This document shows, one piece after another, positions 53,086 through 62,712 of a DNA stretch of 64,000 nt; position 1 is the first letter of the stretch; each line of letters begins with the position of its first letter. Source of the stretch: Candidatus Cryptobacteroides avicola. Lineage in GTDB: Bacteria; Bacteroidota; Bacteroidia; Bacteroidales; UBA932. Location: contig JADILV010000036.1 in NCBI GenBank assembly GCA_017695115.1, forward strand, positions 1 through 64,000. Direction: 5' to 3'. The notes beneath the pieces are model-generated. The model was not told the DNA's origin and did not search any database. It saw only the letters and a list, made by a program, of their open reading frames with translations. The position numbers were made by a program, and so were the translations under genes.

Positions 53086-54879
53086 ATGATTATGAAACAT
53101 ATAAAGATATTTATCCTGATATGTGCATTTGGCACGGCCGCCTCCTGCGATATGCTGGAACCGAAACTGACCAACGAATGGTCTGACGAGACAGTCTGGA
53201 CCAATCCGGATATGGCGGAAGCGGTACTTACCCAGGTATATTCAGATCTTATGATGACTCCGGACCATTACGACGGGAACTTTCTGGATGCCGCTACGGA
53301 CAATGCCCTCACAAGAAGTTACGGTTCCAGTGTCTACCGTGCAGGAACAGGTGCTTTCAGCCGGGCTACAAACCCGATAGGGAACTGGTCCGGTATGTAT
53401 GACAAAATACAGTCCATCAATCTTTTTCTGGAAAAGGGGCTTACCGATGACGTTGTCTACAACAGGGTAAGCGAGGCTACGGACAAATCCATCAAGACAA
53501 GGCTTGAAGGAGAGGCTTATTTCCTCAGGGCGTGGTGCGGGTTCCAGCTGTTGCAGATGTACGGCGGCCGTACTGACGACGGACAGGTACTCGGGTATGT
53601 GCTGACAGACCATTTCATCGGCGAGAAAGAGGAGGCGGATCCCCTCAAATTCGAAAGGGCAGGCTATCAGGAATGTGTGGAAGCGATCGTTAAAGACTGT
53701 GAACTTGCGTTCGAAAGGCTGCCTTTGGTCTATGAAGGCGATGATGTAGTTACGGGTTCGACCATGATAGGCAGGGCGAGCGGACTTGCTGCCGATGCCC
53801 TTAAGTCGAAGGTCCTCCTGTATGCGGCCAGTCCTGCTTACCAAAGTCCTTCTGTAATACAGATCAACGGAATAGGGGATTTTGACGTCCTTGATGAGGG
53901 TGCATATCTGTCAGGTTGGGAAAGGGCTGCCTTGTTCGCCAATCAGGTGCTGGCGGATGAAGGCATATCGTATACTTTCACTCCGATGAGTGCTGACGAT
54001 ATAGCTGATGCCGGAAGTACGCTTCCTGCCGATTTCATCTTCAGGACATATATGGGGCAGGTCAGCGGTATGGAGAGCAGACATTTTCCTCCGTATTATC
54101 TCGGAAATGCGCAGACCATACCTTCAGAGAATCTTGCGGAGGCCTATCCTGCGAAGAACGGATACCCTATTACGGATCCTCTTTCTGGATATGATGAGGA
54201 CGATCCGTATGCTGTGGAGAGGGACAACAGGTTCGACATGACATTCTATTATCAGGGAAAGAAGTTCGGAGCCTATGACTCTACGATAGATGTATCGGAG
54301 GGAGGCAAGGATTCGGAAAGTTTCCATCTGTATGCCAGCCGTTCAGGGTATTATCTTTCCAAGTTCCTTTCTACCAAGAACAATGAGATGCTTGACCCTT
54401 TGGTGCCGAAGACATCCGTACATTACAACCCGATGCTCAGGAAGACTGAGGTCTGGCTCAACTATGCCGAGGCTGCCAATGAAGCCTGGGGACCTATGGG
54501 AAAGGGAGAGGGCTGCATGTACAGTGCCTACGATGTGATAAGGATTGTACGCGAACAGTCCGGAGGAATAACCGACGTGACATATCTTGATCAGGTGGCT
54601 TCAGAAGGCAAAGCCGCTTTCAGGGCTCTGATCCAGAATGAACGCAGGCTGGAATTCGCATTTGAGGATCACCGTTTCTGGGACCTGCGCAGGAATCTTC
54701 TTCCTATAAATACAATGGTGAAAGGAATGAAAGTCACCAGGACGGACGGCGGGTTTGAGTACGAAGTAATCGACCTTGAAGAACGTCCTTTCGATCAGAT
54801 CCGATATTATTATATGCCTCTTCCGAATGATGAACTTCTCAAAAACCCGAATCTCAAGAACAACATGGGATGGGATTAG
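53086..54879 (+). CDS. Second SusD-family glycan-binding lipoprotein
   Basis: 597 residues (the ATG two codons in, at 53092, is equally plausible). Lipobox GTAASC then DMLEPKLTNEW. SusD segments: EGEAYFLRAWCGFQLLQMYG, and C-terminal IQNERRLEFAFEDHRFWDLR, ending NLKNNMGWD. Pairs with the preceding SusC. Confidence 0.95.
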   Translation: MIMKHIKIFILICAFGTAASCDMLEPKLTNEWSDETVWTNPDMAEAVLTQVYSDLMMTPDHYDGNFLDAATDNALTRSYGSSVYRAGTGAFSRATNPIGNWSGMYDKIQSINLFLEKGLTDDVVYNRVSEATDKSIKTRLEGEAYFLRAWCGFQLLQMYGGRTDDGQVLGYVLTDHFIGEKEEADPLKFERAGYQECVEAIVKDCELAFERLPLVYEGDDVVTGSTMIGRASGLAADALKSKVLLYAASPAYQSPSVIQINGIGDFDVLDEGAYLSGWERAALFANQVLADEGISYTFTPMSADDIADAGSTLPADFIFRTYMGQVSGMESRHFPPYYLGNAQTIPSENLAEAYPAKNGYPITDPLSGYDEDDPYAVERDNRFDMTFYYQGKKFGAYDSTIDVSEGGKDSESFHLYASRSGYYLSKFLSTKNNEMLDPLVPKTSVHYNPMLRKTEVWLNYAEAANEAWGPMGKGEGCMYSAYDVIRIVREQSGGITDVTYLDQVASEGKAAFRALIQNERRLEFAFEDHRFWDLRRNLLPINTMVKGMKVTRTDGGFEYEVIDLEERPFDQIRYYYMPLPNDELLKNPNLKNNMGWD

Positions 54880-54897
54880 GAAAAACAACAGATAATC

Positions 54898-55824
54898 ATG
54901 AAAAGAACAACAATCGTTTTACTTGTTTCAATGCTTTCCCTGACTTCATGTTATGAAGATTATATCAAGGATTATGAGACTACTACTGCAGGGTTCGCCA
55001 TGCAATCTCCTCTCAGGACAGTGATTTCAGACAGGGACATGTCAATATATGTGGGCGTCTCTCTCGGCGGTAAAAGGGAAGTGGACATGGCGGACTGGGC
55101 TACTTTCGTCATTGATCCTACGCTGCTGTACAATACCGGACTTGAGCTTCTCCCTGAGGAATATTACGAGCTGTCCGACCCCAATACCTTCAGGGTACGC
55201 AAGTCGAACCTGCCTGTAGCGGATGTCGGAATCAGCTTTACGGATGCATTCTATGCCGATCCTTTGTCTCTTGAAACACATTATGCGCTTCCGTTCAGTG
55301 TGGTGGAGACATCCATGGATCAGATCAGGGAAGGTGCGGACTACTCGATAGTGGCCGTCAAATATGTCAGTTCTTTCTCCGGCACATGGTATGTGAGGGG
55401 AGAAGTGGCCGAGGTGGATTCTCAGGGGAACCCTGTTTACGGGACTACACGCGTGTACCGCTCCAAGGATCTTATTGATGATGAGACCGTGTATCTTACC
55501 ACCATCAGCCCCAATACTCTCAGCAGGCCCGGAATTGCCGACCTTTCAGACGGTGGCTATATTCTGACTATTGACAACGGAGGGGAGTCTGTAGGCGATT
55601 ATGATGTCACGGTAAGTTCTTCAGAGGGCGGTATCGCAGTCACCGGCACCGGACGCTATGTATACAAGAGCGATGAATTCACTTACAACGGAGGAGATGA
55701 ACCATGCCCTGAAATCGACCTCGAATATACTTTCGAGACGGGAGGGAAAAAATACAGGGCCATAGAAACCCTTGTCCTGCGCAGGGACCCTCTCAATGAC
55801 CTCAGGGTGGAGGAGTGGCAGTAA
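54898..55824 (+). CDS. DUF1735-domain surface lipoprotein (putative glycan-binding)
   Basis: 308 residues with lipobox SLTSC then YEDYIKDYETT. Residues ~30-145 match the DUF1735 Ig-like domain (VISDRDMSIYVGVSLGGKRE; LELLPEEYYELSDPNTFRV; ALPFSVVE). The C-terminal half is a DUF4361-like beta domain (FSGTWYVRGEVAEVDSQGNP). These proteins lie after susCD in Bacteroidetes PULs and act as surface binding proteins. Ligand inferred to be alpha-mannan. Confidence 0.85.
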   Translation: MKRTTIVLLVSMLSLTSCYEDYIKDYETTTAGFAMQSPLRTVISDRDMSIYVGVSLGGKREVDMADWATFVIDPTLLYNTGLELLPEEYYELSDPNTFRVRKSNLPVADVGISFTDAFYADPLSLETHYALPFSVVETSMDQIREGADYSIVAVKYVSSFSGTWYVRGEVAEVDSQGNPVYGTTRVYRSKDLIDDETVYLTTISPNTLSRPGIADLSDGGYILTIDNGGESVGDYDVTVSSSEGGIAVTGTGRYVYKSDEFTYNGGDEPCPEIDLEYTFETGGKKYRAIETLVLRRDPLNDLRVEEWQ

Positions 55825-55850
55825 TTTCCTGACGAAAAAACATTTTTACC

Positions 55851-57062
55851 ATGAAAAGGACTTTTGCAATAATATCTTCAATGATTGTGCTGGCAATGTT
55901 GCTCTCCGGTTGCGAGAAACCGCTGTGGATGACTATGCCGGATCCTTCAGGAAAACCGGCCGGAGAGGAACCAGTGACAGACTGGAGCGGAGTCGCCGAC
56001 AGCTGTACATTCGTACTTGTAGATAATTTCCTTGACAAGGAGAGGGGCGTTTTCTGGACCACTCCTGATAATGTGCAGCCTGCAAACAATATCTATTGGC
56101 AGCAGGCGCATGCTATGGATGTCCTTGTATATTCTTATGAGAGGATAAAGGACACGGATCCTGCATTGGCAGAAGAATATATCGGATATTTCAGGAAATG
56201 GTATGCCAGTGACGGCGGAAACTACAATGACAGCCATGACTCCGAGGGGGAGTACGGTGCAGGCGGCTTCTTCAACGCCTTTACGGATGACATGTGCTGG
56301 ATATGCCTGACCCTGCTGCACATGTCTGAAGCTACCGGAGATGATACCTATGCCGATACTGCACGTGAAATATACGACAACTACATCATTACAAGGGTGT
56401 GGACCGGCGAAGAAGGCCTGACCGGACTGCCGTGGCAGAACAACGATGCCGAAAATGCCAGAAATGCATGCACAAATGCTCCCGGATGTTTGGTAGCGGC
56501 AAGACTTTATCAGAAATACGGTGTAGAGGCTTATCTGGATGATGCCGTTATGCTGTATGATTACGTTGAGGGCAATCTTCTGTACGATGACGGGCGTGTT
56601 GAAGAGCCGCCTCTTTCATACACCCAGGGTACATTCGGGGAAGCCTGCCGGCAACTGTATGATATTACAGGAGAAAGGAAGTACCTGCGTAAGGCAGACG
56701 CTGTGCTTCTTTATGCTATGACAAGCGGACGGTGTACAAACAACGGTTTGCTCAGGGATGAAGGGACAAGTATGGACCAGAGCATATTCAAGGCTGTCCT
56801 TATCCCGTATGTCGTCAATTACATTATGTATGACAAAGCTACAGTCTCCACAAAAGACAGACTCTACGAGCTACTTATGGATAATGCCGAAGCTCTTGAT
56901 GCCAGTCTGGACAGGACGCTGTTCCCGCAGATGTATGCCAATTATTATTGGGGAACACCGTTCAGTGGCGGAGTCGCTTCCATGGGGGCACAGACAAGCG
57001 GCGCTTCCCTTATGGAGGGCGTAGCGAGACTTGAGAAGTTTTTAAATGAAAACGCAGACTGA
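55851..57062 (+). CDS. GH76 endo-alpha-1,6-mannanase lipoprotein
   Basis: 403 residues with lipobox MLLSGC (Cys21), so membrane-anchored, perhaps on the surface. GH76 (alpha/alpha)6-barrel motifs: YWQQAHAMDVLVYSYER, GGFFNAFTDDMCWICLTLLH with the catalytic DD at 146-147, LTGLPWQNNDAENARNACTN, SYTQGTFGEACRQLYDIT. The family cuts alpha-1,6-mannan backbones as in yeast mannan with retention. It is the only glycosidase of this PUL in view; GH92, GH38, GH99 or GH125 partners are absent. Confidence 0.93.
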   Translation: MKRTFAIISSMIVLAMLLSGCEKPLWMTMPDPSGKPAGEEPVTDWSGVADSCTFVLVDNFLDKERGVFWTTPDNVQPANNIYWQQAHAMDVLVYSYERIKDTDPALAEEYIGYFRKWYASDGGNYNDSHDSEGEYGAGGFFNAFTDDMCWICLTLLHMSEATGDDTYADTAREIYDNYIITRVWTGEEGLTGLPWQNNDAENARNACTNAPGCLVAARLYQKYGVEAYLDDAVMLYDYVEGNLLYDDGRVEEPPLSYTQGTFGEACRQLYDITGERKYLRKADAVLLYAMTSGRCTNNGLLRDEGTSMDQSIFKAVLIPYVVNYIMYDKATVSTKDRLYELLMDNAEALDASLDRTLFPQMYANYYWGTPFSGGVASMGAQTSGASLMEGVARLEKFLNENAD

Positions 57063-57063
57063 T

Positions 57064-58602
57064 ATGAAACGGAAATATATTATTGTTCCTGCTTTGGCAG
57101 CCGGTATCCTTGCCGGCTGTACGGAGGAACAGCCCAACGGCGGCGGGCTGCTTGATGAGCCTGCTATCGTGCAGACATTGGTTGCTCCGCAAGAAGGGGC
57201 CGAGATAAGTCTGGACAACATCGAGACGCTGGCATTTGAATGGTCAGCCGCAGAATGGACCGGATATGGGGATGTTGAATATGATCTGGTGTTCGACTAT
57301 GCAGAAGGAGATTTCTCCGAACCTGTCTATATTTTACCTGCCGAACAGTCCGGTGTCACTAAGATCTTCATTCCTAAATCCATGCTGGATGAACTGTTCT
57401 ATGCCGGAATTACGGACAACAAAGAGAGGATTTCAGTTTCCTGGGCTGTTATCGCCCGGTCAGGATCAGGACTTTATTCCGAACTTTCATCCGAGATCCG
57501 TGATCTGATACTGACCAAGACTCCGGATCCTGCGATAGTGACAGATCTTCTCGCTCCGGCCAATGGCTATGATGTAGTAATGAAGAATCTGCAGGAATCT
57601 GAGACAGTGGATTTCTCGTGGGAGGCACCTGTATGGCTCGGGGAAGGAGACCTCAGCTATGAAGTGGTAATTGACAGACCGGACGGGGATTTCAGTGCTC
57701 CACTGTTTAAGTCACCACGTGTCAGCGAGACGTCCGTAGCGGTTTCCAGAGAAGACTTTGAGGCTATTCTGGAAACATTGGCTTCGGACGAATATTCAGT
57801 TTCTCTGAAATGGGCTGTCAATTCTTTTGCCGGAGACAATGCCTGGACTTCGTCAGTATCATCCGCATTGAATGTGGTGCAGCAGGCAAAACCTTTCGAG
57901 ACAGGAGATCCTCTGTATATCGGAGGCGCCGGCTCGGAGACAGGGCAGCAGACGGTGTATATTCCATCGGATTATTTCAACGTTTCTCTTGCCGACTTCG
58001 AAGATAAGGACTGCTCGAACAAGAAAGAGGTTGACTATAATTATGAAATATTTACAAAACTGCAGGCTGGGACTCCGTTCTACTTCTATGCCGGCTATGA
58101 GGATTATTTCTATACAGTCAGTGCTGACGGAAGTGCTTTCAAGGAAATTTCCGATGCATCCGAGGCTGAGGGTACTGTCCCTTCTGACGGCATTTACAGG
58201 ATAAGGTTCAGTACAGAGACCGGTAAGGCGAAAGTACAGATTGTGACAAGAGTATACTGCAGGAATACTTCCAATGCAACGAATATAATGATGGATTACC
58301 AGGGTAACGGTCTGTGGGAAGTTAATAATGCTTCAGCGCCGTTCTCTGCAGGAAATACATATAAGTTCATGGTCACCGCAGGCGGCGAAGGAGATGGTTT
58401 CGACCAGCCGTACGGCGTTACATATCAGGGAACGCTTTCCCAGGATGCAGACGAGAGTCTCTGGTATGTCCAGCCGGTAAGGAAGGGAGGCAATGTCCTT
58501 GTATACACTTATCCTTCCGGGCTTGGCAGCGGACTTCATGTAAGGCTTTATCTGAATAACGACAAGGGCCACTATACCCACGAATTCCTTAACTGGCAGT
58601 AA
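57064..58602 (+). CDS. SusE/SusF-like surface glycan-binding lipoprotein
   Basis: 512 residues from the ATG at 57064, one base after the GH76 stop. Lipobox GILAGC then TEEQPNGG. Two tandem SusE-type Ig domains: VQTLVAPQEGAEISLDNIET (~38-145) and VTDLLAPANGYDVVMKNLQE (~160-275). C-terminal starch-binding-module-like region with DYNYEIFTKLQAGTPFYFYA, MMDYQGNGLWEVNNASAPFS and YKFMVTAGGEG. It would hold the polysaccharide near the importers. Last gene of the operon. Confidence 0.85.
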   Translation: MKRKYIIVPALAAGILAGCTEEQPNGGGLLDEPAIVQTLVAPQEGAEISLDNIETLAFEWSAAEWTGYGDVEYDLVFDYAEGDFSEPVYILPAEQSGVTKIFIPKSMLDELFYAGITDNKERISVSWAVIARSGSGLYSELSSEIRDLILTKTPDPAIVTDLLAPANGYDVVMKNLQESETVDFSWEAPVWLGEGDLSYEVVIDRPDGDFSAPLFKSPRVSETSVAVSREDFEAILETLASDEYSVSLKWAVNSFAGDNAWTSSVSSALNVVQQAKPFETGDPLYIGGAGSETGQQTVYIPSDYFNVSLADFEDKDCSNKKEVDYNYEIFTKLQAGTPFYFYAGYEDYFYTVSADGSAFKEISDASEAEGTVPSDGIYRIRFSTETGKAKVQIVTRVYCRNTSNATNIMMDYQGNGLWEVNNASAPFSAGNTYKFMVTAGGEGDGFDQPYGVTYQGTLSQDADESLWYVQPVRKGGNVLVYTYPSGLGSGLHVRLYLNNDKGHYTHEFLNWQ

Positions 58603-58630
58603 TATACTGTTCTGTACGGAACTGATTCGG

Positions 58631-58683
58631 AGAGGGTGACTAATCAAGGGTAGCGCAGAAAGTACCCTTTTTAGCCACCCTCT
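58631..58683 (+). terminator. Strong two-tier terminator of the GH76 PUL
   Basis: Outer 13-bp stem AGAGGGTGACTAA/TTAGCCACCCTCT (one G-U or mismatch) encloses an inner AAGGGTA/TACCCTT stem; TATTTTG follows. It is 29 bases after the last PUL gene and insulates the metallopeptidase gene. Confidence 0.8.
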
Positions 58684-58736
58684 TATTTTGTCACGGAAGA
58701 ATGCTGATCGGAAATTATTAGGTACATTTGCATCCC

Positions 58737-59750
58737 ATGAAAGAAAGAGTTTTCATCGATCCGGAAATAGGGCAGGTGCGCATAGTGAAAAGTGCGAGGA
58801 GCAGGCGCATCAGCATCAGGGTACATCCGCTCAGGGGAGTGGCGGTGAGCGTGCCGTATTTTCTGAAGTATGATGACGGAATAAGGTTTTTCCTGCAGAA
58901 AAAGGAGTGGGTGAAGGAGGCATTGGTCCGTCAGCGGCTCAGACAGGATGTTGCGGAAAAGGCGGGAGGCGCAGTAGGGGTGTTGCGCGACGGTGTGACA
59001 GTCAGGACATTGCTGTCGGAAATCCGGTTTCACCGTACTTCCGCCGTTCCGGGTGACAGCCGCTCCGGAATCCCGCCTGCCGTTCATGGCGGAGCCGGAC
59101 GTCCTGTCCCGGATGCTGTGCCGGAGAGAGCCATAACCGTGACCTCGGCCCTTGTGGAAGATGTCAGGCAGACCGGACGGCTTTATCTGAGCCCGGATCT
59201 CCCGCTGTCCCGTAAAGACGTTGATTACCCGGATTCTATGCCGCCAGAGGATTCTGCTGAACTGTCTTCCGTTTTGAATCAGGTACTTGTGAAAATACTC
59301 CGTGACGAGGCCCGCAGCCTGCTGCCGCAGAAACTGGCTTTTTTTGCCGGAAAGTACGGATTCTCATACGGAAAGGTGGTTATAAAACACAACTCCACCA
59401 ACTGGGGCAGCTGTTCCACTCGGGGCAATATAAACCTGAATCTGAATCTCGTGCGCCTTCCGGAGCCTGTGTGCGATTACGTGTTGCTCCATGAATTGTC
59501 CCACCTGCGGCATCCTGACCACGGCCCCGAGTTCCATACCCTTCTGGAACGCCTGTGTTCCGACAATATGAAACGGCTTGCTTTTCTCGTGGATTCATTG
59601 CAGGCGTCGGACGGCGCTCCCGGCCATTCCGGGGTCAAGGCATCGAAAGAATATTTCCACGGCCTGCTCTCTGCCATGCGCCGCAGCCGTGCGAAATTCC
59701 CTGTGCATCATGTCCTGGAACAGGAGGTGAAGAAATACCGTCTTATATAG
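58737..59750 (+). CDS. YgjP-like (DUF45) zinc metallopeptidase
   Basis: 337 residues from the ATG at 58737; the upstream TTG is part of TACATTTG, a possible -7 box, which would leave almost no leader. C-terminal motifs: KHNSTNWGSCSTRGNINLNL and LLHELSHLRHPDHGPEFH, the HExxH-like HELSH plus a distal His of the YgjP/WLM group. The N-terminal RIVKSARSRRISIRVHPLRG is also typical. A long middle insertion (~85-180) makes it larger than the ~230 residues usual for the family. Cytoplasmic; substrate unknown. Confidence 0.88.
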   Translation: MKERVFIDPEIGQVRIVKSARSRRISIRVHPLRGVAVSVPYFLKYDDGIRFFLQKKEWVKEALVRQRLRQDVAEKAGGAVGVLRDGVTVRTLLSEIRFHRTSAVPGDSRSGIPPAVHGGAGRPVPDAVPERAITVTSALVEDVRQTGRLYLSPDLPLSRKDVDYPDSMPPEDSAELSSVLNQVLVKILRDEARSLLPQKLAFFAGKYGFSYGKVVIKHNSTNWGSCSTRGNINLNLNLVRLPEPVCDYVLLHELSHLRHPDHGPEFHTLLERLCSDNMKRLAFLVDSLQASDGAPGHSGVKASKEYFHGLLSAMRRSRAKFPVHHVLEQEVKKYRLI

Positions 59751-59755
59751 GGATT

Positions 59756-61093
59756 CTATACTGCCTTGCCTTTCCAACGGCCGCTCTTCAGATACAGTCC
59801 GCAGACAATGAGCATCGCCACGGCGTAGATCACTTCAGTAAACCACGCTACCCATACAGGCGGTTTAAGACCGTTTATAATGAGGACGCAGAAAGCGGTA
59901 TATATGACCAGGACCACGGCTTCCAGCCCGAATGCGGTGCGGGTATTCCCTGTTCCGGAAATCGCATTGAAGCAGATAAGTGCCGGCGTGGTGAAGATGT
60001 ATGCGCCGCACAGCACCCAAAGGGATGATACCGAACCGTCGGTTATACCGGGTATGTCGGTGTATATGCCGATTACGGTCTTCGGGAATATGCAGAAAAA
60101 TACCAGCAGGGGAATAACCGGTACATAAGCCAGTTTGATTACCCTCCTGACCAGCCTCATTGCCGTATCCTGATGGCCTTCCCCGATGAGGTTGCTGACC
60201 AGAGAACTGCAAGTGGAGGAAAATGCCGATGCGAATACCCACACGAATCCTGAGATGCTGCGGACAACATTCGATACGGCCAGAGCCCTTTCCCCGAGGT
60301 GTTCCACGCACAGGAAGAATATGAACCAGACCGATACTGAAAGGAAGTTCTGTATCATCGTCCAGACAGAAATGGAGAGAATACCCCCGAGTTTGCTCCA
60401 GCTGAAGTCTATCCTGCGGTTGAGCCCGTATTTCTCACAGTCTGTCTTGTGTATGGTATAGACAATGAAGAATATGAGCGAAACAAGCTCTGCAAGGGTA
60501 GAGCCTATCGCGGCACCGGCGATTCCCAGGGCCGGGAAGCCCAGGTGTCCGAACACCAGGATCCAGTTGAACACGACATTGGAGAGGACCATGACGATAG
60601 AGTTCAGTGTCAGGGTCTTCGTCTGGGTCGTTCCGACATAGAAGGCCCGGAACATTACCGTGACGAACGCGAATATGAACCCGACCAGTCTCCACCGTAC
60701 ATAATCCATTGCCGCATCGGCTATTTCCGGGGATGACACCATCCGGTGCAATGCCCACGGGGAAATCATTTCCGACAGGGCTATGATGACTACGGCAAGT
60801 CCCAGGAGGAAGTATACTCCATGGTAGAAGATGTTGCCCGTTTCCTTGTAGTTCCCTTCTCCGTTCCTGCGGGCAATGATGATCTGGGAGCCGAGACCGA
60901 ATCCCAGTCCGGCCACGAATATGGCCATGCAATATACTCCGGCTATGGCCGACGCCCCGAGCTCGACTTCTCCGACCCTGCCAAGAAAGGCCGTGTCTGT
61001 CATTCCGATAAGCTGTTCCATGATCAGGCTTATCAGAATCGGGTATGCTACTTTCCAGATGTGATGGTATGAATAGGGGAGAGTCTTTACCAT
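59756..61093 (-). CDS. MATE-family efflux transporter
   Basis: 445 residues with 12 hydrophobic segments, no cleavable signal. MATE features: ISLIMEQLIGMTDTAFLGRV at the N-terminus, GAAIGSTLAELVSLIFFIVY in the middle, and a second homologous half with NVVRSISGFVWVFASAFSST. A cation-coupled exporter of drugs or metabolites; substrate cannot be predicted. Convergent with the metallopeptidase gene, 5 bases apart. Confidence 0.95.
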   Translation of the reverse strand: MVKTLPYSYHHIWKVAYPILISLIMEQLIGMTDTAFLGRVGEVELGASAIAGVYCMAIFVAGLGFGLGSQIIIARRNGEGNYKETGNIFYHGVYFLLGLAVVIIALSEMISPWALHRMVSSPEIADAAMDYVRWRLVGFIFAFVTVMFRAFYVGTTQTKTLTLNSIVMVLSNVVFNWILVFGHLGFPALGIAGAAIGSTLAELVSLIFFIVYTIHKTDCEKYGLNRRIDFSWSKLGGILSISVWTMIQNFLSVSVWFIFFLCVEHLGERALAVSNVVRSISGFVWVFASAFSSTCSSLVSNLIGEGHQDTAMRLVRRVIKLAYVPVIPLLVFFCIFPKTVIGIYTDIPGITDGSVSSLWVLCGAYIFTTPALICFNAISGTGNTRTAFGLEAVVLVIYTAFCVLIINGLKPPVWVAWFTEVIYAVAMLIVCGLYLKSGRWKGKAV

Positions 61094-61174
61094 ATTAAGA
61101 AAAATCAGTATTTCGCGCCGCGAAGATACTGAAAAATTCTGTCATTGCTCTGGGGTTGGAATATGGGGCTGATT

Positions 61175-62098
61175 TCAGTCCCTCTCCTGTGACGGTATCC
61201 GGAACGGCAAGGCGGATACCGCATCCTCTACCCCGAGGCAGTCCTCCACCCGGAAGTCACCGCTGCGGCTGCGTACAAGGGAGCACAGATGCGCCCCGCT
61301 GTCCAGCGCTTCACCAAGGTCCCTGGCAAACGCCCGGATGTATGTGCCCTTGCTGCATTCTATGCGTATCTCCGCTGTCGGAAGATGCAGCCCTGAAGTG
61401 TCTGCGACATTGATCCTGAGATTCTTCCCCGACGTTTCCCCATTCAGGTTGATGTCCCGGACCGGCTTCCCTTCCGGATAGAAATGCAGAAGTTCTATAT
61501 CTGAAATCCTGATCTTTGCGGCCCTGATTACGGATTCTGCAGCGGTATCGAAAACTTTTGCGGCCGTGTCGGATCCGGGTACGGATTCACCGCCCGGGAT
61601 CTGCTGTTGTTTCCTGTAGAGTTTCCTGGCCAGTTCGTATGCCCTGACTCCGTCCACTGACTTTGCCGAGAAAAGCGGCGCTATCTGCTCCTGTTCTCCC
61701 AGGAATCCGTTCAGTTGTTCCCGGATCCCGTCTTCTGTGATATGTTCATAAGGGTACCGGGCGTCGATATCCTTCTCCAGATCGTAAGAAGGTGTAGTCG
61801 CACCGAAAGTCACTCCTGCAATATATTCCTTGTCATGGCTTTGCAGCATTTCGGCCAGTTTTGTCGCATTTCCGATACACACCAGCAGGACTCCTGTCGC
61901 CAGAGGATCGAGCGTTCCTGCATGTCCTGCCTTCAGGTTCTTCTTGTGGAAATGCCTTGTGGCGGCGAATTTGATTTTCCGTATAACGTCCGCCGATGTC
62001 CACCGGTAAGGTTTGTCCACCGGTATGATGATACCTCCCGGATAGTCTTCTATACTATCCGAGAGGTGCATTCCTTTTCTCAGAATAACAGGATCCAT
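61175..62098 (-). CDS. truB: tRNA pseudouridine(55) synthase
   Basis: 307 residues. Catalytic motif KAGHAGTLDPLATGVL (Asp in TLDP), EYIAGVTFGATTPSYDLEKD, QEQIAPLFSAKSVDGVRAYE, and C-terminal ECSKGTYIRAFARDLGEALD. It makes the T-loop pseudouridine of tRNA. A ~30-residue insertion (after RKLYRKQQQ, Gly/Ser/Asp/Ala-rich) and an N-terminal extension make it longer than typical. rpiB is one base upstream. Confidence 0.96.
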   Translation of the reverse strand: MDPVILRKGMHLSDSIEDYPGGIIIPVDKPYRWTSADVIRKIKFAATRHFHKKNLKAGHAGTLDPLATGVLLVCIGNATKLAEMLQSHDKEYIAGVTFGATTPSYDLEKDIDARYPYEHITEDGIREQLNGFLGEQEQIAPLFSAKSVDGVRAYELARKLYRKQQQIPGGESVPGSDTAAKVFDTAAESVIRAAKIRISDIELLHFYPEGKPVRDINLNGETSGKNLRINVADTSGLHLPTAEIRIECSKGTYIRAFARDLGEALDSGAHLCSLVRSRSGDFRVEDCLGVEDAVSALPFRIPSQERD

Positions 62099-62099
62099 C

Positions 62100-62531
62100 C
62101 TATTTTATCGGAATCTTGTCGATTCGTCTCTGGTGTCTGCCTCCTTCGAATTCCGAGTCAAGCCAGACATCCGTAATCCTGCATACCATGTCGAACGGTA
62201 TGAACCGGGCCGGCAGTACCAGCACGTTTGCATCGTTGTGCTGTTTCACCAGCTTTCCTATTTCTTCATTCCACGCAAGTCCTGCCCTGATTCCCTGATG
62301 CTTGTTGAGGGTCATTACCATCCCGTTCCCTGTCCCGCACATTGCAATCCCTTTTTCAACCTCACCGCTTTCCACGGCCTCCGCCAACGGATGCGCCACA
62401 TCCGGATAGTCCATACTCTCGGAAGAATACGTCCCGAAATCCTTTATCTGATATTTTTTCTCTTCCAGGTAGGCTATGAGTCTTTGTTTGTAGTCAAACC
62501 CTGCATGGTCACAGCAAATGCCCAGTGTCAT
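62100..62531 (-). CDS. rpiB: Ribose-5-phosphate isomerase B
   Basis: 143 residues: GICCDHAGFDYKQRLIAYLE, YPDVAHPLAEAVESGEVEKG, and the catalytic CGTGNGMVMTLNKHQGIRAG. It interconverts ribose-5- and ribulose-5-phosphate in the pentose phosphate pathway. Apparently cotranscribed with truB (one-base gap). Confidence 0.96.
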   Translation of the reverse strand: MTLGICCDHAGFDYKQRLIAYLEEKKYQIKDFGTYSSESMDYPDVAHPLAEAVESGEVEKGIAMCGTGNGMVMTLNKHQGIRAGLAWNEEIGKLVKQHNDANVLVLPARFIPFDMVCRITDVWLDSEFEGGRHQRRIDKIPIK

Positions 62532-62594
62532 ATTGATATGTTTTTAATGAAAATTCCGTTTGCCGCGCCAAAGGTACTGATTATTGATGGAATA

Positions 62595-62699
62595 TTAAAG
62601 CGGTTTCTTTCCTTCGGCCTTTCTGGCAATGTTGACCATGATCATGATGCCGATGATGCCCCTGGTCTTGTCCAGTCTGTATATTTCCTTGAAAGTCAT
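62595..62699 (-). CDS. Very small protein (34 residues), function unknown
   Basis: ATG at 62699, stop at 62595. Reads MTFKEIYRLDKTRGIIGIM... and ends RKAEGKKPL: a basic N-terminus, a short hydrophobic helix and a basic tail. It begins 13 bases after the stop of the small membrane protein gene on the same strand. Short enough to arise by chance; kept for its position and composition. Confidence 0.4.
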   Translation of the reverse strand: MTFKEIYRLDKTRGIIGIMIMVNIARKAEGKKPL

Positions 62700-62712
62700 G
62701 GTATCTGATATA

